Source of the DNA: Flavobacterium psychrophilum
GTDB lineage: Bacteria > Bacteroidota > Bacteroidia > Flavobacteriales > Flavobacteriaceae
Assembly: GCA_003243255.1 (NCBI GenBank)
Contig: QFQM01000042.1
Coordinates: 1-28,359 of the forward strand
DNA: 28,359 bases
Direction of reading: 5' to 3'
The notes below the pieces were generated by a model that worked only from the letters and a program-made list of their open reading frames with translations, had not been told where the DNA came from and ran no database searches. This document shows, piece by piece, positions 1-9,188 of this stretch; within the stretch, counting starts at the first letter, position 1; each line of letters starts with the position of its first letter. The position numbers were made by a program, and so were the translations under genes.

Positions 1-800
1 AAAAATTCTGTATTTGTGACTATAATCCAGTTTCCCCGTTCTGGGCTACGGAGTCGCTTCTAGGAAGAGATGATGTTGATTTCATTACAGTTACTTATAA
101 AGATAATGAGTTCTTAAAACCTAAAATAATTAGGGGTATTGAGATGTATAAAGAACTCTCTGAAAAACATCCAAATGAAGCTGTCAGAAAACAAAATCTA
201 AATCTTTGGAGGGTAATGGGCTTGGGACTTATGGGACAATCTGAATCAGTAATCTATGCAGATTGGGATGTGATTGAAGAGCTGCCAGAAGATGCGGAAC
301 TTATGGCTTCTGGACTAGACTTTGGTTTTACAAACGACCCAACTACTCTTATTTCTCTTTATAGGTATAATGGCGAGTTGATTGCCGATGAAAAGATTTA
401 TAAGAAAGGATTGTTGAATAGCGATATAGGTAAACTAATTAAGAATACCGACGCTACAGAGGCAATTATATATGCAGATAGTGCGGAGCCAAAATCAATT
501 GCTGAATTAAAAACACATGGATTGCCTGTAATTCCTGTAGTCAAGGGCAAGGATAGTGTAAATTATGGAATTTCTTTGGTTCAGTCACAACATATCAAAG
601 TAACTGAGAGGTCGAAAAACCTAATTTCTGAACTACAAAATTATTCTTGGGTTAAAGATAAACAAGGTAATACATTAAATATACCTGTAGATAATTGGAA
701 TCATGCTTTAGATGCACTTAGGTATATCTTCCTAATGAAGTTTGGAAAGAAATCAACTTTTAAATTGAAGTATAACCCTAACAGTATTTACAGGAAATGA
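1..800 (+). CDS. Phage terminase large subunit, C-terminal part (5' end outside window)
   Basis: This is the ATP-driven DNA-packaging motor and nuclease of a tailed phage. The reading frame is open from base 3, so the gene begins upstream of the window and the ATG at 144 is internal. The first residues read CDYNPVSPFWATESLL, typical of the end of the ATPase domain. The RNase H-like nuclease domain follows, with its three acidic positions visible: GLDFGFTNDPT (about bases 310-342), IYADSAEPKS (about 466-495) and NHALDALRY (about 697-723). The N-terminal Walker motifs are not in view. The stop codon overlaps the next start (ATGA at 797-800), so the two genes are probably translationally coupled. 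The assignment as large terminase is confident; the exact subfamily cannot be settled from this part. Confidence 0.93.
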   Translation, partial: KFCICDYNPVSPFWATESLLGRDDVDFITVTYKDNEFLKPKIIRGIEMYKELSEKHPNEAVRKQNLNLWRVMGLGLMGQSESVIYADWDVIEELPEDAELMASGLDFGFTNDPTTLISLYRYNGELIADEKIYKKGLLNSDIGKLIKNTDATEAIIYADSAEPKSIAELKTHGLPVIPVVKGKDSVNYGISLVQSQHIKVTERSKNLISELQNYSWVKDKQGNTLNIPVDNWNHALDALRYIFLMKFGKKSTFKLKYNPNSIYRK

Positions 801-1396
801 CAATCACAAATTATAAACTAAAGGAATTCCTGCAGGAAGGTCTTGAGAAGATTGAAGACTATCTGCCATTCCTTGAACTGCTTCAACCAACAGCAGAAAT
901 CACCCATCCGAAAACTCAAATGATGATTAAGGTTAGAGATGTGAGAGAGCTAACTTTTGGGAGGGTCAATGAACTAAGGATTAACCTTCAAGTGCCATCA
1001 TTAGAAGCCTTATTTGAAAGCATAACATTTGTTACCAACCTCACAGAAGAAGAGGTCATGGAGCTAACAATATTGGATTATTATGGAACGCTGGCCAGCA
1101 TTAAGAAGGGGCTTGAAATAATATCCCTGATGGAAGAAAATGAATTGGGCGATGATGAAGATGATGATGCGGATGAAACTGAAATCCTTTATAGGTCGGT
1201 TAATGCTTCACAGAGAATGGCGAGGTTTGGAGTTATGAATACCATAAATTGTTTAGCAGGTGGTGACATCACCAAGTTTAAGGCAATTGAAGATTTGCCA
1301 TTTATGGTTGTGTTTACAAAGCTTGTAATGAATAAGACTAACGAGAAGATAAATAGAGAAGTAGAACTCTTACGTAAAAACAAACTACGACAATAG
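797..1396 (+). CDS. Phage late-operon protein, 199 aa, unassigned
   Basis: The start overlaps the terminase stop by four bases, so the gene belongs to the same late operon. The protein is mainly helical by composition. It carries a very acidic stretch (about residues 116-125, GDDEDDDADE) between a helical N-terminal part with LTEEEVMELTILDYYGTL and a C-terminal part with FMVVFTKLVMNKTNEKIN. I recognise no catalytic motif. Position and acidity would fit a tail-assembly chaperone or another head-tail morphogenesis factor, but that is inference. Portal or capsid would normally occupy this place, and the protein is too short for either. I see no frameshifted extension, because the next gene starts only four bases after the stop. 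Confidence 0.75.
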   Translation: MTITNYKLKEFLQEGLEKIEDYLPFLELLQPTAEITHPKTQMMIKVRDVRELTFGRVNELRINLQVPSLEALFESITFVTNLTEEEVMELTILDYYGTLASIKKGLEIISLMEENELGDDEDDDADETEILYRSVNASQRMARFGVMNTINCLAGGDITKFKAIEDLPFMVVFTKLVMNKTNEKINREVELLRKNKLRQ

Positions 1397-1400
1397 TAAT

Positions 1401-1802
1401 ATGTATGACTTTTTAAAAAATATATCCGAAAATAATGGTTGGGGCTGGGTGTATGGCAGAAGCGATTACCAGAATCTTGAAAATGATATGGAAGCGGAAA
1501 AGGTTTATTTGTTCTGTGACCCAATTATAACTGATTCAAAATTCTCTGATGCTGGCAATGAGAGCTTATTCTATTCAGGTCGTTTTATGATGCTTCTTTC
1601 ATCAGATATTGATGAAGGATATGAAGATAAATACCAGCACTACATCAAGCCGATAATCAACTCACAGCTAAAAAAATTGAAGGATGAGTTCGCTTGTTCT
1701 GATTATCAGATAACAGTGTTCCAAACAATTGAAGTGATTAATATAAATGATGTTAATGGTGATGGTGTGCTGGTAAACTATAACGCTTCTCTAATCGATT
1801 AA
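1401..1802 (+). CDS. Phage late-operon protein, 133 aa, probably virion-joining or tail protein
   Basis: A compact, acidic protein (YGRSDYQNLEND, LLSSDIDEGYEDKYQHYIKP) four bases downstream of the 199-aa gene and two bases upstream of the gp10-like gene. It lacks signal peptide, membrane segment and recognisable enzyme motif. Siphophage late operons usually have small head-tail joining and tail-terminator proteins beside the gp10-like gene, so a role in neck or tail completion is the best guess. That guess rests on position alone. Confidence 0.72.
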   Translation: MYDFLKNISENNGWGWVYGRSDYQNLENDMEAEKVYLFCDPIITDSKFSDAGNESLFYSGRFMMLLSSDIDEGYEDKYQHYIKPIINSQLKKLKDEFACSDYQITVFQTIEVININDVNGDGVLVNYNASLID

Positions 1803-1804
1803 AG

Positions 1805-2272
1805 ATGCTTTCACAAGAAGAAAATGAAAAGCTCTTAAGGGAAGAGATGGAAGCTCTTAGAACCGAAATTTTGGAAGTTTATAATGATTCTGGAAAGAGA
1901 GTGTCTGGTGAGTTTAAAAAGGGGCTAGAAATCGAATACAACGGCCTTACGGCAGTCTTAAAGGGTTACACCTATCTAGGTGGAAGAAGGGCTGGCAAAA
2001 TGCCCCCTTTAAAGGCAATTGAGGATTGGGTGAAAGCTAAGGGATTAAAGCCGATTGAGGATGATATGACCACAAGCTCGCTGGCCTATCTCATAGCAAG
2101 AAAGATTGCAGCCGAGGGGACAAACAAGGAAAATCACCTGACCATATACAGCAAGGTAATAACCCCACAACGGATTGACCAGATAATCCAAAAAATTAAT
2201 AGGCTCAATGTATCGGCCTTTATAAATGAGGTGCAAACAATCATAACAACCACATTCAATCAATACCAATAA
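1805..2272 (+). CDS. HK97-gp10-like / tail-completion protein
   Basis: This 155-aa protein has the features of the HK97 gp10-like and virion-morphogenesis group found at the phage neck. There is a charged helical N-terminus, a GGRRAGKMPPLKAIEDWVKAKG segment (about residues 59-80) in which a basic, Pro-rich loop precedes a short amphipathic helix, and a later SLAYLIARKIAAEGT segment. These are the signatures I associate with this family, whose members finish the head-tail joint or tail end. It starts two bases after the preceding stop and its own stop abuts the next ATG. The family call is from recognition of these segments, not from an alignment. Confidence 0.72.
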   Translation: MLSQEENEKLLREEMEALRTEILEVYNDSGKRVSGEFKKGLEIEYNGLTAVLKGYTYLGGRRAGKMPPLKAIEDWVKAKGLKPIEDDMTTSSLAYLIARKIAAEGTNKENHLTIYSKVITPQRIDQIIQKINRLNVSAFINEVQTIITTTFNQYQ

Positions 2273-3412
2273 ATGCCTGTAGTAATAACAAAAGACCTTT
2301 TACCAATAAATCCTGCATTTAATGATTCTATTATTAAATATACTAGCGATACACTGACAGGAGCAACACGTTCAGAGGTTGTAGTTGGTGGTTATACATT
2401 TAATGTAATTCCTTTTAGTGGAATGTTCACATTCAACTTCAAAGAGATTGTAAAAACAATCATTAATACAAATCATTTTGAAGACCCTGCAATCCCTAAC
2501 CTTACTGCTGGTTATCTATATTCAGATTCTAACATTAGAAGAAGTATAAACGTAACTATCAGGGTTATTGGAACAACAACCGAAGTTCTTAATAAAAGCT
2601 ATGTGTTTTTAAGGTCGGTTGAACAGCTGCCAGATTATCATAGAATGAGTCAGATTGCTCCAAGTACTAGGGTATTGTTACCAACAAATAACTACACAGA
2701 TTACTATTGTCGATACCATGAAGGCTATCCATTTGACTTCGGACTAGTACTTCCAAACTTTGCATCTTATCAATTTAGGAACACAACTACGGGGCAAGTA
2801 ACTTCTGTTTATAATAATCTTACTGGTAATGCGAGACGTATCTTTCTATCTGATGGAGCTAATGATATTACAAGTACTGAGAATCTTACTCTATCATCTT
2901 CACTCAATAGAATTGAATTATGGACTGGGACTTCATTTGGTGGAGGTGGTAGTGGATTAACTTTTAAAGCTAACATCTTTATTGCCAAAAGTGAGAGCGA
3001 TTGTGGTGTCTATCTAAAGTGGATTGGAGCAGAAGGGGCTTATAAATATTGGCTTTTTGACAGTGTGTATAAGAGTATAATCACTTCTAAGACTGTCGAT
3101 GATTTCGGAGGAAGATATGACAACCTACAAAGTCTTACGGCAGAATCATATATCATTGGAAAGACAGCAACTCATACGCTTCAAATATCAAGCAATTACA
3201 ATGCTCAGGATGCATTATATCTTCAAGACCTAAATACAAGTCCAGCTGTCTGGATGTATACAGCCAGAGAGCCTTTTCATCAGATGCAGGAGTATGATTT
3301 TTTTGGTGTTAAGGTTAATGATTTCTCATTTGAAAACATCAATACCAAGACGAATAAAGGCAAGGTGAACCTAACAGTCACAATGCCCAATTACAATACG
3401 CAGACAAACTAA
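2273..3412 (+). CDS. Phage tail structural protein, 379 aa, unassigned
   Basis: The ATG follows the previous TAA with no gap, and the TAA is itself followed directly by the next ATG. The sequence is rich in Thr, Asn, Ser and aromatic residues with a beta-strand-like alternation throughout, and contains a short FGGGGSG linker near the middle (about residues 222-228), as is common in phage tail and baseplate proteins. There are no enzymatic motifs. The C-terminal part (FHQMQEYDFFGVKVNDFSFE) ends in an extended NTKTNKGKVNLTVTMPNYN segment. Lying between the tail-completion gene and the tape measure it could be the tube or a distal-tail protein. The exact role is unresolved. Confidence 0.75.
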   Translation: MPVVITKDLLPINPAFNDSIIKYTSDTLTGATRSEVVVGGYTFNVIPFSGMFTFNFKEIVKTIINTNHFEDPAIPNLTAGYLYSDSNIRRSINVTIRVIGTTTEVLNKSYVFLRSVEQLPDYHRMSQIAPSTRVLLPTNNYTDYYCRYHEGYPFDFGLVLPNFASYQFRNTTTGQVTSVYNNLTGNARRIFLSDGANDITSTENLTLSSSLNRIELWTGTSFGGGGSGLTFKANIFIAKSESDCGVYLKWIGAEGAYKYWLFDSVYKSIITSKTVDDFGGRYDNLQSLTAESYIIGKTATHTLQISSNYNAQDALYLQDLNTSPAVWMYTAREPFHQMQEYDFFGVKVNDFSFENINTKTNKGKVNLTVTMPNYNTQTN

Positions 3413-4942
3413 ATGGAGATACTGTTTAACAACCAAGCGTTGGAGCTTGACCCTAATGAAAAGGTTGTACTTACGCTACAACAGAATGATTTAGGTGATA
3501 TCAGCAAAAGTAATACTTCATTTACCAACAGCTTTAAGATAAAGAAGACTGGCAACAATGTGAAGGTGATGGAATATCTCGGAGTAAATGGCAGCAGTAC
3601 CAGAATCCCATATCAATTGAACAGAGTTACAATAATAGAAAATAGTATCGTGTTAATGGAAAATGGGTATGCTGAGATTACAGATAATGACCCTAAAAAT
3701 TACACCATCAATATTTACGGTGCTGAGAAAAACTTCTTTGAAAAGGTTAAGAACCTAACCCTAAAAGATGCGTTTCCAGATATGATTATTACATGGACTA
3801 ACACCAATCTCGTGCCGTACCTGACCAGTAATGAAATTATTTGTTTACCTATTGCTCAGTATAATAAAGATTCTTATCACACCGATGTGCCAGATGCATT
3901 TTCGACATTCAGTATAACCGAGATTTTGAATACGACACCGCACTTCTTTGTGAAACATCTTTTTGAAAGCATATTCACGTATCTAGGATACACTTTGAAC
4001 TATCCGATTGGCGACGACGAAGTATTTAAGAAGATGGTTATTCCGTGTCAAAAGGGGGTAAGTCATTTCAATATAAGTGAGGGAACGCCCTTCAACATAA
4101 AGAACTGTGTTCAGGAAGTTGGTTGTGATGTCTTGATAAAGGAAATCATGTACAGATATGGGATGAGTTTTTCATGCGATGAGAGCAGGAAGATTGTGAC
4201 ATTCACTCAGCTCAATACCCTTATCAAATCAGCTTCAACAGTTAACTGGTCAGAGAAGTTTGATTCTCATAAGAGTACCAAATATAACCTTTCTGGATAT
4301 GCAAGGAAAAACTATTTCCTGTACAGTGAGGATACACAAGACCCTAACTACTCAGCTAGCACCACAAACTATTTGCGAGGTCAGTTTGAGATTGATAATG
4401 AAAGGCTAGGGATGGAAAACACCGTCATTACATCACAGTTCCAAAAGGCTATGATGTACGGCAAAACATATTCATCGGGTCAACTTCATGGTGAGATTGA
4501 TTTTGGTGGGTCAGTTGGTCGCTATAGTTTAATGAACGTTGCTGAAAATCTTATCAATGATGATGGCGAGGTGGAATTAAGAGAAAATCCTTTTCAGCTC
4601 ATGTATCTAAAAACATTACCAACAACATTGAATGTTCACTTAAGACAACCCACTGGTAATTTAATCAAAAATGTTCCTGCAAGAATATGTACACATGACT
4701 TTCTAAGCTTTCAATACTTCATTGACCAGCACTACCCTGAAATAGTAAACCTGTTCAATAACATGGTAGTATTGAAAGGGGTCTTTAAGTTATCCCTGTT
4801 GGATGTTTACAGGTTCAATTTTTACAGGAGGATTTACCTAGAACAATACGGTTCATTTTTTTATGTCAACCGTATATCAAATTGGGAAAACGGAAAGCTA
4901 TGTGAGGTGGAACTTATACAGATACCACCTGTCATAGACTAA
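3413..4942 (+). CDS. Phage tail/baseplate protein of a Bacteroidetes-phage type, 509 aa
   Basis: The N-terminus contains DLGDISKSNTSFTNSFKIKK, which resembles the 'FTDFSKTFTVP' N-terminal signature I know from large structural proteins in Bacteroidetes and aquatic phages. This part is followed by ENGYAEITDNDPKNYTINIYG, a beta-rich stretch typical of baseplate proteins. The rest is long, mixed alpha/beta and carries no catalytic motif that I can identify. The gene is butt-joined to the 379-aa gene and is the last one before the tape measure. Unlike classical siphophages, where the distal-tail proteins follow the tape measure, this large candidate precedes it. Virion membership is likely; the position in the tail is inferred. 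Confidence 0.75.
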   Translation: MEILFNNQALELDPNEKVVLTLQQNDLGDISKSNTSFTNSFKIKKTGNNVKVMEYLGVNGSSTRIPYQLNRVTIIENSIVLMENGYAEITDNDPKNYTINIYGAEKNFFEKVKNLTLKDAFPDMIITWTNTNLVPYLTSNEIICLPIAQYNKDSYHTDVPDAFSTFSITEILNTTPHFFVKHLFESIFTYLGYTLNYPIGDDEVFKKMVIPCQKGVSHFNISEGTPFNIKNCVQEVGCDVLIKEIMYRYGMSFSCDESRKIVTFTQLNTLIKSASTVNWSEKFDSHKSTKYNLSGYARKNYFLYSEDTQDPNYSASTTNYLRGQFEIDNERLGMENTVITSQFQKAMMYGKTYSSGQLHGEIDFGGSVGRYSLMNVAENLINDDGEVELRENPFQLMYLKTLPTTLNVHLRQPTGNLIKNVPARICTHDFLSFQYFIDQHYPEIVNLFNNMVVLKGVFKLSLLDVYRFNFYRRIYLEQYGSFFYVNRISNWENGKLCEVELIQIPPVID

Positions 4943-4978
4943 AACAACAATAACATAAAAAGAAACACCTATGAGAGA

Positions 4979-7900
4979 GTGGCAAATCAAGTTGAGATAC
5001 TTAGTCTCCAAATCGATGTCAAGGCACTTATATCAAGCCTTGCCGATACAAAGAAACAAATTGATGAATTAAAGGCATCACAGAAGGAACTAGAGAAATC
5101 AGGGCAAGGCTCATCTGAACAATTTGTTCAGCAAGCAGCGACCCTTAAGAACCTTCAACAATCCTATAACAGACAGCTCAATGTTGTACAACAACTAGAA
5201 GCTGCCGATAAGCAAGCAGCATCCGCTGCTGCTGCATTAACTACAGCACTTAATAAAGAGGTTAATTCCATTGATTCCATTACTCAAAGCAACAAGGAAT
5301 TAAAAGCTATCAGGAACAGTCTTAATGCTAGCACAGAGGACGGTTCCAGGGCGATAGCCGAAATTAATAAGAAGCTAGCAGCCAATAATGAATTTATACA
5401 AGAGAACGTAAGTCAAGCCGAACGTCAGAAGATGTCCGTAGGTGGATATGCCGATGCGATTAAGGAAGCTTTTACCAATCTCAATATTTTTAATGCAGAA
5501 GGTTTAAAAGGTTTTACAGAACGCTCACGTGAAGCTGGTGGAGCAGGAGCATTACTTAAACAGTCCTTTTCTCAAATGACAAGTGGTATTGCAGGTGCTA
5601 CCAAAGCAGCAATGGGTTTTATACTTACACCACTGGGCGCAGCTATTGCAGCAGTAACGGCAGCCTTTCTAGCAGGTAAAGCAATCTTTGATTATAATGC
5701 TGGGTTGCAAGAAGCTAATAAGGAATTGAAGGCTCTAGGTGTGAATGCTAAAGACCTTTCTAACGTTAGAAGCGAGATTACTGCAACAGCCGAGACATTC
5801 GACAAAGACTTTAAAGAAATCGCAAGCAAAGCTAATAGTTTAGCGAAGGCATACGGTATCAGCATGAGTGAAGCCAATAGATTCATTGCTGAGGGGCTAG
5901 CTAATGGTGGGGCTCAAAATGCAGAGTTTCTTGATAGTCTTGGTGAATATGATGCCTTGTTTGCCAAGGCTGGTTATTCTGCTCAGGAGTTTGTGAACAT
6001 TGTCAATCAAGGTTATGAACTAGGTATATATGCGGACAAGTTACCAGATGCAATTAAAGAAGCTGACCTAGCACTAAAAGAACAAGGTAAGGCAACTTCG
6101 GACGCATTAAAAAACGCATTTGGTGCAAGCTTTACAGATGAGATATTAAAGCAAGTTCGTACAGGTGAAAAGACTACAGCCGAAGCACTTGATGCAATAG
6201 CTAAGAAATCAACGGAAACAGCACTAACACAGCAACAACAAGCACAACTTACTGCCGATGTATTCAAAGGAGCAGGTGAAGATGCTGGTGGAGCTGCTGC
6301 CATATTTGAAGCCATAAATAAATCTGCTAACAAAGAGATGTCGGAAACGGCTAAGAGGCAGATGGAACTGGTTGAAAGTACAGAAGCCTTATCCAAAGCA
6401 CAAGCTGAATTATTCGAAGTGGAAGGCTTTGGTGATATCTGGACTTCTGTAAAGGTGATGGCAACAGATGCATTAACAGCTATGCTTACTTATATCAATG
6501 ATGTAAAGAAAGACCTGCAACCCCTTATTGATTTCGTGGGAGTTGTACTAGCCAATGCTTGGGAGCAACTAAAAACTACGGTAAGCGTTGCCTTCAATCT
6601 TATAAAGGCAAACATTCAGATAGTAACAAATGCACTCTCAACATTCTTCAATTTCTTCAAAGCTCTTGTAAAAGGAGATTTTTCAGGGGCAATTGATGCA
6701 TTAAGAAGCGGTTTCAATAATCTCTTAAATATCGTCAATAACACATTTGCTGGGATTAAGAACACTATCATTAATGGCCTACAGGCAATAGTTAAGAATG
6801 TTGCTCCAGTACTGAAAGCTCTTGGTGTTGATATAGATGCTCTCAACAAGAAGTTGGATGGTATGAAGTCAAAAGTGGTGAATGTTAAGGCAAACACATC
6901 ATCTACAGAGATAAGTACCAAGAAGAATGTTGTTGCCGATGTTGACCCTAACCAAGCTGCTAATGCCAAGGCTGCTGCGGATGCTACTAAGAAAGCGCAG
7001 GATGAACAGGCCAAAGCTGCTGATGCTCTCATCAAAAAGTATAAGCAAGAGATTGACCTTTTCATTGCTAACCAAGGTATCAAGAAAAAATCTATTGGAG
7101 AACAGTTAGCACTTGAAAAGCAGATAATGGATAAAAGGCTAGCTCTTAACCAACTTGAGTACAGCAAAGGCAAAATAAGCAAAGAGCAATATGAAACTCA
7201 AAAGCTAACAATAACCAACACCTATCTTCAAAAGCAAGCGGATGCAACCGTACAAATTGCTCAGCAGGAGTTGGAAGCTTATAAGAAGGGCATTGAACAG
7301 AAGAAGGCCGATGATACATTCTTTACGGATGAAAAGCTAAAAGCAAAGCAGAAAGAGAATGATGACCTAGCTCAGAAAGAAAGAGACTTTCAAGCATTAA
7401 GGTTGGAAGCTGGTGTTATAAATGAGCAAGAATTTAATAAGGCTATCGATGAGACGACTGAGCAGCATAGGTTAGCGCAGGAAGAATTAGTTAAGCAGCG
7501 TGAGGAAGCCAAAAAAGAACAGGAATTAATCGATAAGGAAAACCAGCTTGCATTAGATGAGGAAGAGTTTCAGAACCAATTTGAAATTGAAAGGCAAAGG
7601 GAGTTGATGCGATATCAAGAGGAAATGCGGGCAGCCGAGAAGAACGGTGCTGATACGACCAAGATAAAACAAAAGCATGTAAACAATAATAAGAAGATTG
7701 ATGAAGCCGAACAGTCAACAAAGAGAAAGCTTTATGCTGAAACATTCGGACAAATTGCTCAGTTGATGGGAGAGAACACAGCAGCAGGAAAAGTTGCAGG
7801 TGTAGCCAATGCAACCATTAACACTTACGAAGGTGTTAGTCAAGTTTGGGCTGCTAAGTCTGCATTACCTGAACCGATGGCAACAATAGCTAAGGTAGCT

Positions 7901-8365
7901 TCAACAGCTACCGTATTAGCAAGTGGTCTTAGTGCTGTGAAGAAAATCTCAGGAGTAAAAGCATTCTATGATGGGGGACTTGTACCAACTTTATCTGATG
8001 GTATCATAACAGCATCTCAAAATGTTCCAACGCAAAAAGGGGGGGATAACGTGCTAGCCTTGGTAGGTCGTGGAGAAATGATATTAAATAAAGACCAGCA
8101 GAGACGTGCAGCCCTATTAGGTGGTGCTGGCATCTTTAAGGCCATCGGCGTGCCAGGTGCTTATGCCAACGGTGGTATTGTTGGAGGAACAACCAGCTTC
8201 GGAAACATGGGCGGTATCAAGATAGATATGGACGCTCTAGCACAAAAGATAGGGCAGGAAGTAGGAGCAGCTTATGCGCAAGCACCAGCACCAGTAGTGT
8301 ATGTTGATGACATTAGCACAAGCCAAGCCAACAAGGTTAGGATTGAAAGCAATGCATCGCTCTAA
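4979..8365 (+). CDS. Phage tail tape measure protein
   Basis: At 1,128 aa this is the largest gene of the window. It sets tail length and occupies the tail lumen. The N-terminus (residues 5-100) is coiled-coil-like with repeated Lys/Glu/Gln heptads. A hydrophobic segment lies at about residues 211-238 (GFILTPLGAAIAAVTAAFLAG), and a long, strongly charged coiled coil at about 690-920. The C-terminal region near residues 1020-1050 has the classical GRGEMILNKDQQ motif of tape measure proteins in a Gly-rich context. The chosen start is GTG; an ATG eight bases upstream (4971) is in another frame and yields only 33 codons. No in-frame ATG precedes the conserved-looking VEILSLQIDVKAL segment, so GTG is preferred with some doubt. 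A predicted DNA length ruler of this size implies a tail of roughly 170 nm by the usual 1.5 angstrom-per-residue rule. Confidence 0.93.
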   Translation: MANQVEILSLQIDVKALISSLADTKKQIDELKASQKELEKSGQGSSEQFVQQAATLKNLQQSYNRQLNVVQQLEAADKQAASAAAALTTALNKEVNSIDSITQSNKELKAIRNSLNASTEDGSRAIAEINKKLAANNEFIQENVSQAERQKMSVGGYADAIKEAFTNLNIFNAEGLKGFTERSREAGGAGALLKQSFSQMTSGIAGATKAAMGFILTPLGAAIAAVTAAFLAGKAIFDYNAGLQEANKELKALGVNAKDLSNVRSEITATAETFDKDFKEIASKANSLAKAYGISMSEANRFIAEGLANGGAQNAEFLDSLGEYDALFAKAGYSAQEFVNIVNQGYELGIYADKLPDAIKEADLALKEQGKATSDALKNAFGASFTDEILKQVRTGEKTTAEALDAIAKKSTETALTQQQQAQLTADVFKGAGEDAGGAAAIFEAINKSANKEMSETAKRQMELVESTEALSKAQAELFEVEGFGDIWTSVKVMATDALTAMLTYINDVKKDLQPLIDFVGVVLANAWEQLKTTVSVAFNLIKANIQIVTNALSTFFNFFKALVKGDFSGAIDALRSGFNNLLNIVNNTFAGIKNTIINGLQAIVKNVAPVLKALGVDIDALNKKLDGMKSKVVNVKANTSSTEISTKKNVVADVDPNQAANAKAAADATKKAQDEQAKAADALIKKYKQEIDLFIANQGIKKKSIGEQLALEKQIMDKRLALNQLEYSKGKISKEQYETQKLTITNTYLQKQADATVQIAQQELEAYKKGIEQKKADDTFFTDEKLKAKQKENDDLAQKERDFQALRLEAGVINEQEFNKAIDETTEQHRLAQEELVKQREEAKKEQELIDKENQLALDEEEFQNQFEIERQRELMRYQEEMRAAEKNGADTTKIKQKHVNNNKKIDEAEQSTKRKLYAETFGQIAQLMGENTAAGKVAGVANATINTYEGVSQVWAAKSALPEPMATIAKVASTATVLASGLSAVKKISGVKAFYDGGLVPTLSDGIITASQNVPTQKGGDNVLALVGRGEMILNKDQQRRAALLGGAGIFKAIGVPGAYANGGIVGGTTSFGNMGGIKIDMDALAQKIGQEVGAAYAQAPAPVVYVDDISTSQANKVRIESNASL

Positions 8366-8386
8366 AAAATAAAATAATTAGAAAAT

Positions 8387-8423
8387 AAAATCCCTTCATA
8401 CGATAGCATTTGAGGGGATTTTT
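8387..8423 (+). terminator. Rho-independent terminator of the late structural operon
   Basis: A 12-bp stem (8387-8398 with 8411-8422, one G-T pair) with a 12-base loop is followed by Ts. It lies 21 bases after the tape measure stop and closes the structural operon. Confidence 0.85.
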
Positions 8424-8507
8424 CATTTCCACCAAGATTATTTTGCCTCTCAACCTTATTTTTTTTGGCTTTTGCAAACTTCCGAATATTTATTAGAAAG
8501 AGCAATA

Positions 8508-8654
8508 ATGAAAGAAGAGCATTTCGATGAAGAGCTATCAGAAATTCTATGGCACTGCTACCAGTTAAAGCAAAAAGCAAAGGCTATGCAGGATGATAAA
8601 AGCAGTTTACCAGCGTGGTTGGTAAAGCTATTAAGAGATAAGCCCAAGGCATAA
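8508..8654 (+). CDS. Small acidic/basic protein, 48 aa
   Basis: The ATG at 8508 is preceded by AGAAAGAG, a plausible ribosome binding site, and is preferred over an in-frame TTG at 8472 that lies nearer the terminator. The peptide reads as two amphipathic helices (EELSEILWHCYQLKQKAKAM and LPAWLVKLLRD), with no signal peptide or membrane segment. It is the first gene of a short unit (48-aa gene, HNH, sigma factor). I recognise no family. Its size and place would fit a small transcription or anti-sigma accessory protein, but nothing in the sequence proves this. Confidence 0.55.
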   Translation: MKEEHFDEELSEILWHCYQLKQKAKAMQDDKSSLPAWLVKLLRDKPKA

Positions 8655-8693
8655 AACAAAGCCGAGGGAAGAAGAAAAAATATTAACCGTAAA

Positions 8694-9188
8694 ATGAAAA
8701 AGAATGATTTTAAAGATGAAAAGTGGGTAAACATTCTAACGTTGGAACACGATTACCAGATTAGCAATTACGGAAGAGTTAAGAGTATTTATAAGAACGG
8801 TCAGAGTCTTATCTTGACACCACAAAGCAACGGACAATGTGAGAAGGATTACCTGTTTGTAACAATAGAAGGTAAGAAGCATTATATCCATCACCTTGTA
8901 CTGTTCTACTTTGAAGGAACAAGACCACATGAGCATGATTGCGACCACATTGACGGGAACAGACATAATAATAGGTTTGATAACCTCAGATATCTTCACA
9001 GGTCATTAAATCGCAGCCACAAAGGGGAGAAGCACGGGGGTAGCATTCTCACCAATAAGTTGGTAAAGATGATTCGTTACATGGCAAACCAAGGCGTTTC
9101 ACAAAAGCAAATAGCCGAAATATGTGAAGTATCTGTATCTGCAATAAACCATGTATTACGTGGTAGGTCTTGGAAGCACGTTGCCTAA
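8694..9188 (+). CDS. HNH endonuclease with NUMOD4-type N-terminus and C-terminal HTH
   Basis: The 164-aa protein has three parts. Residues 9-32 (EKWVNILTLEHDYQISNYGR) match the NUMOD4 DNA-binding motif of homing endonucleases. Residues 65-100 form the HNH core: IHHLV, then CDHIDGN with the catalytic-type His84-Ile-Asp86, then NNRFDNLRYL. Residues 135-156 (VSQKQIAEICEVSVSAINHV) form a helix-turn-helix. Such proteins cut DNA at a specific site and are common as free-standing genes in phages, sometimes assisting packaging. The stop overlaps the sigma-factor start (TAATG, 9186-9190). Family assignment is confident; whether it is a homing or a packaging enzyme is open. Confidence 0.9.
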   Translation: MKKNDFKDEKWVNILTLEHDYQISNYGRVKSIYKNGQSLILTPQSNGQCEKDYLFVTIEGKKHYIHHLVLFYFEGTRPHEHDCDHIDGNRHNNRFDNLRYLHRSLNRSHKGEKHGGSILTNKLVKMIRYMANQGVSQKQIAEICEVSVSAINHVLRGRSWKHVA

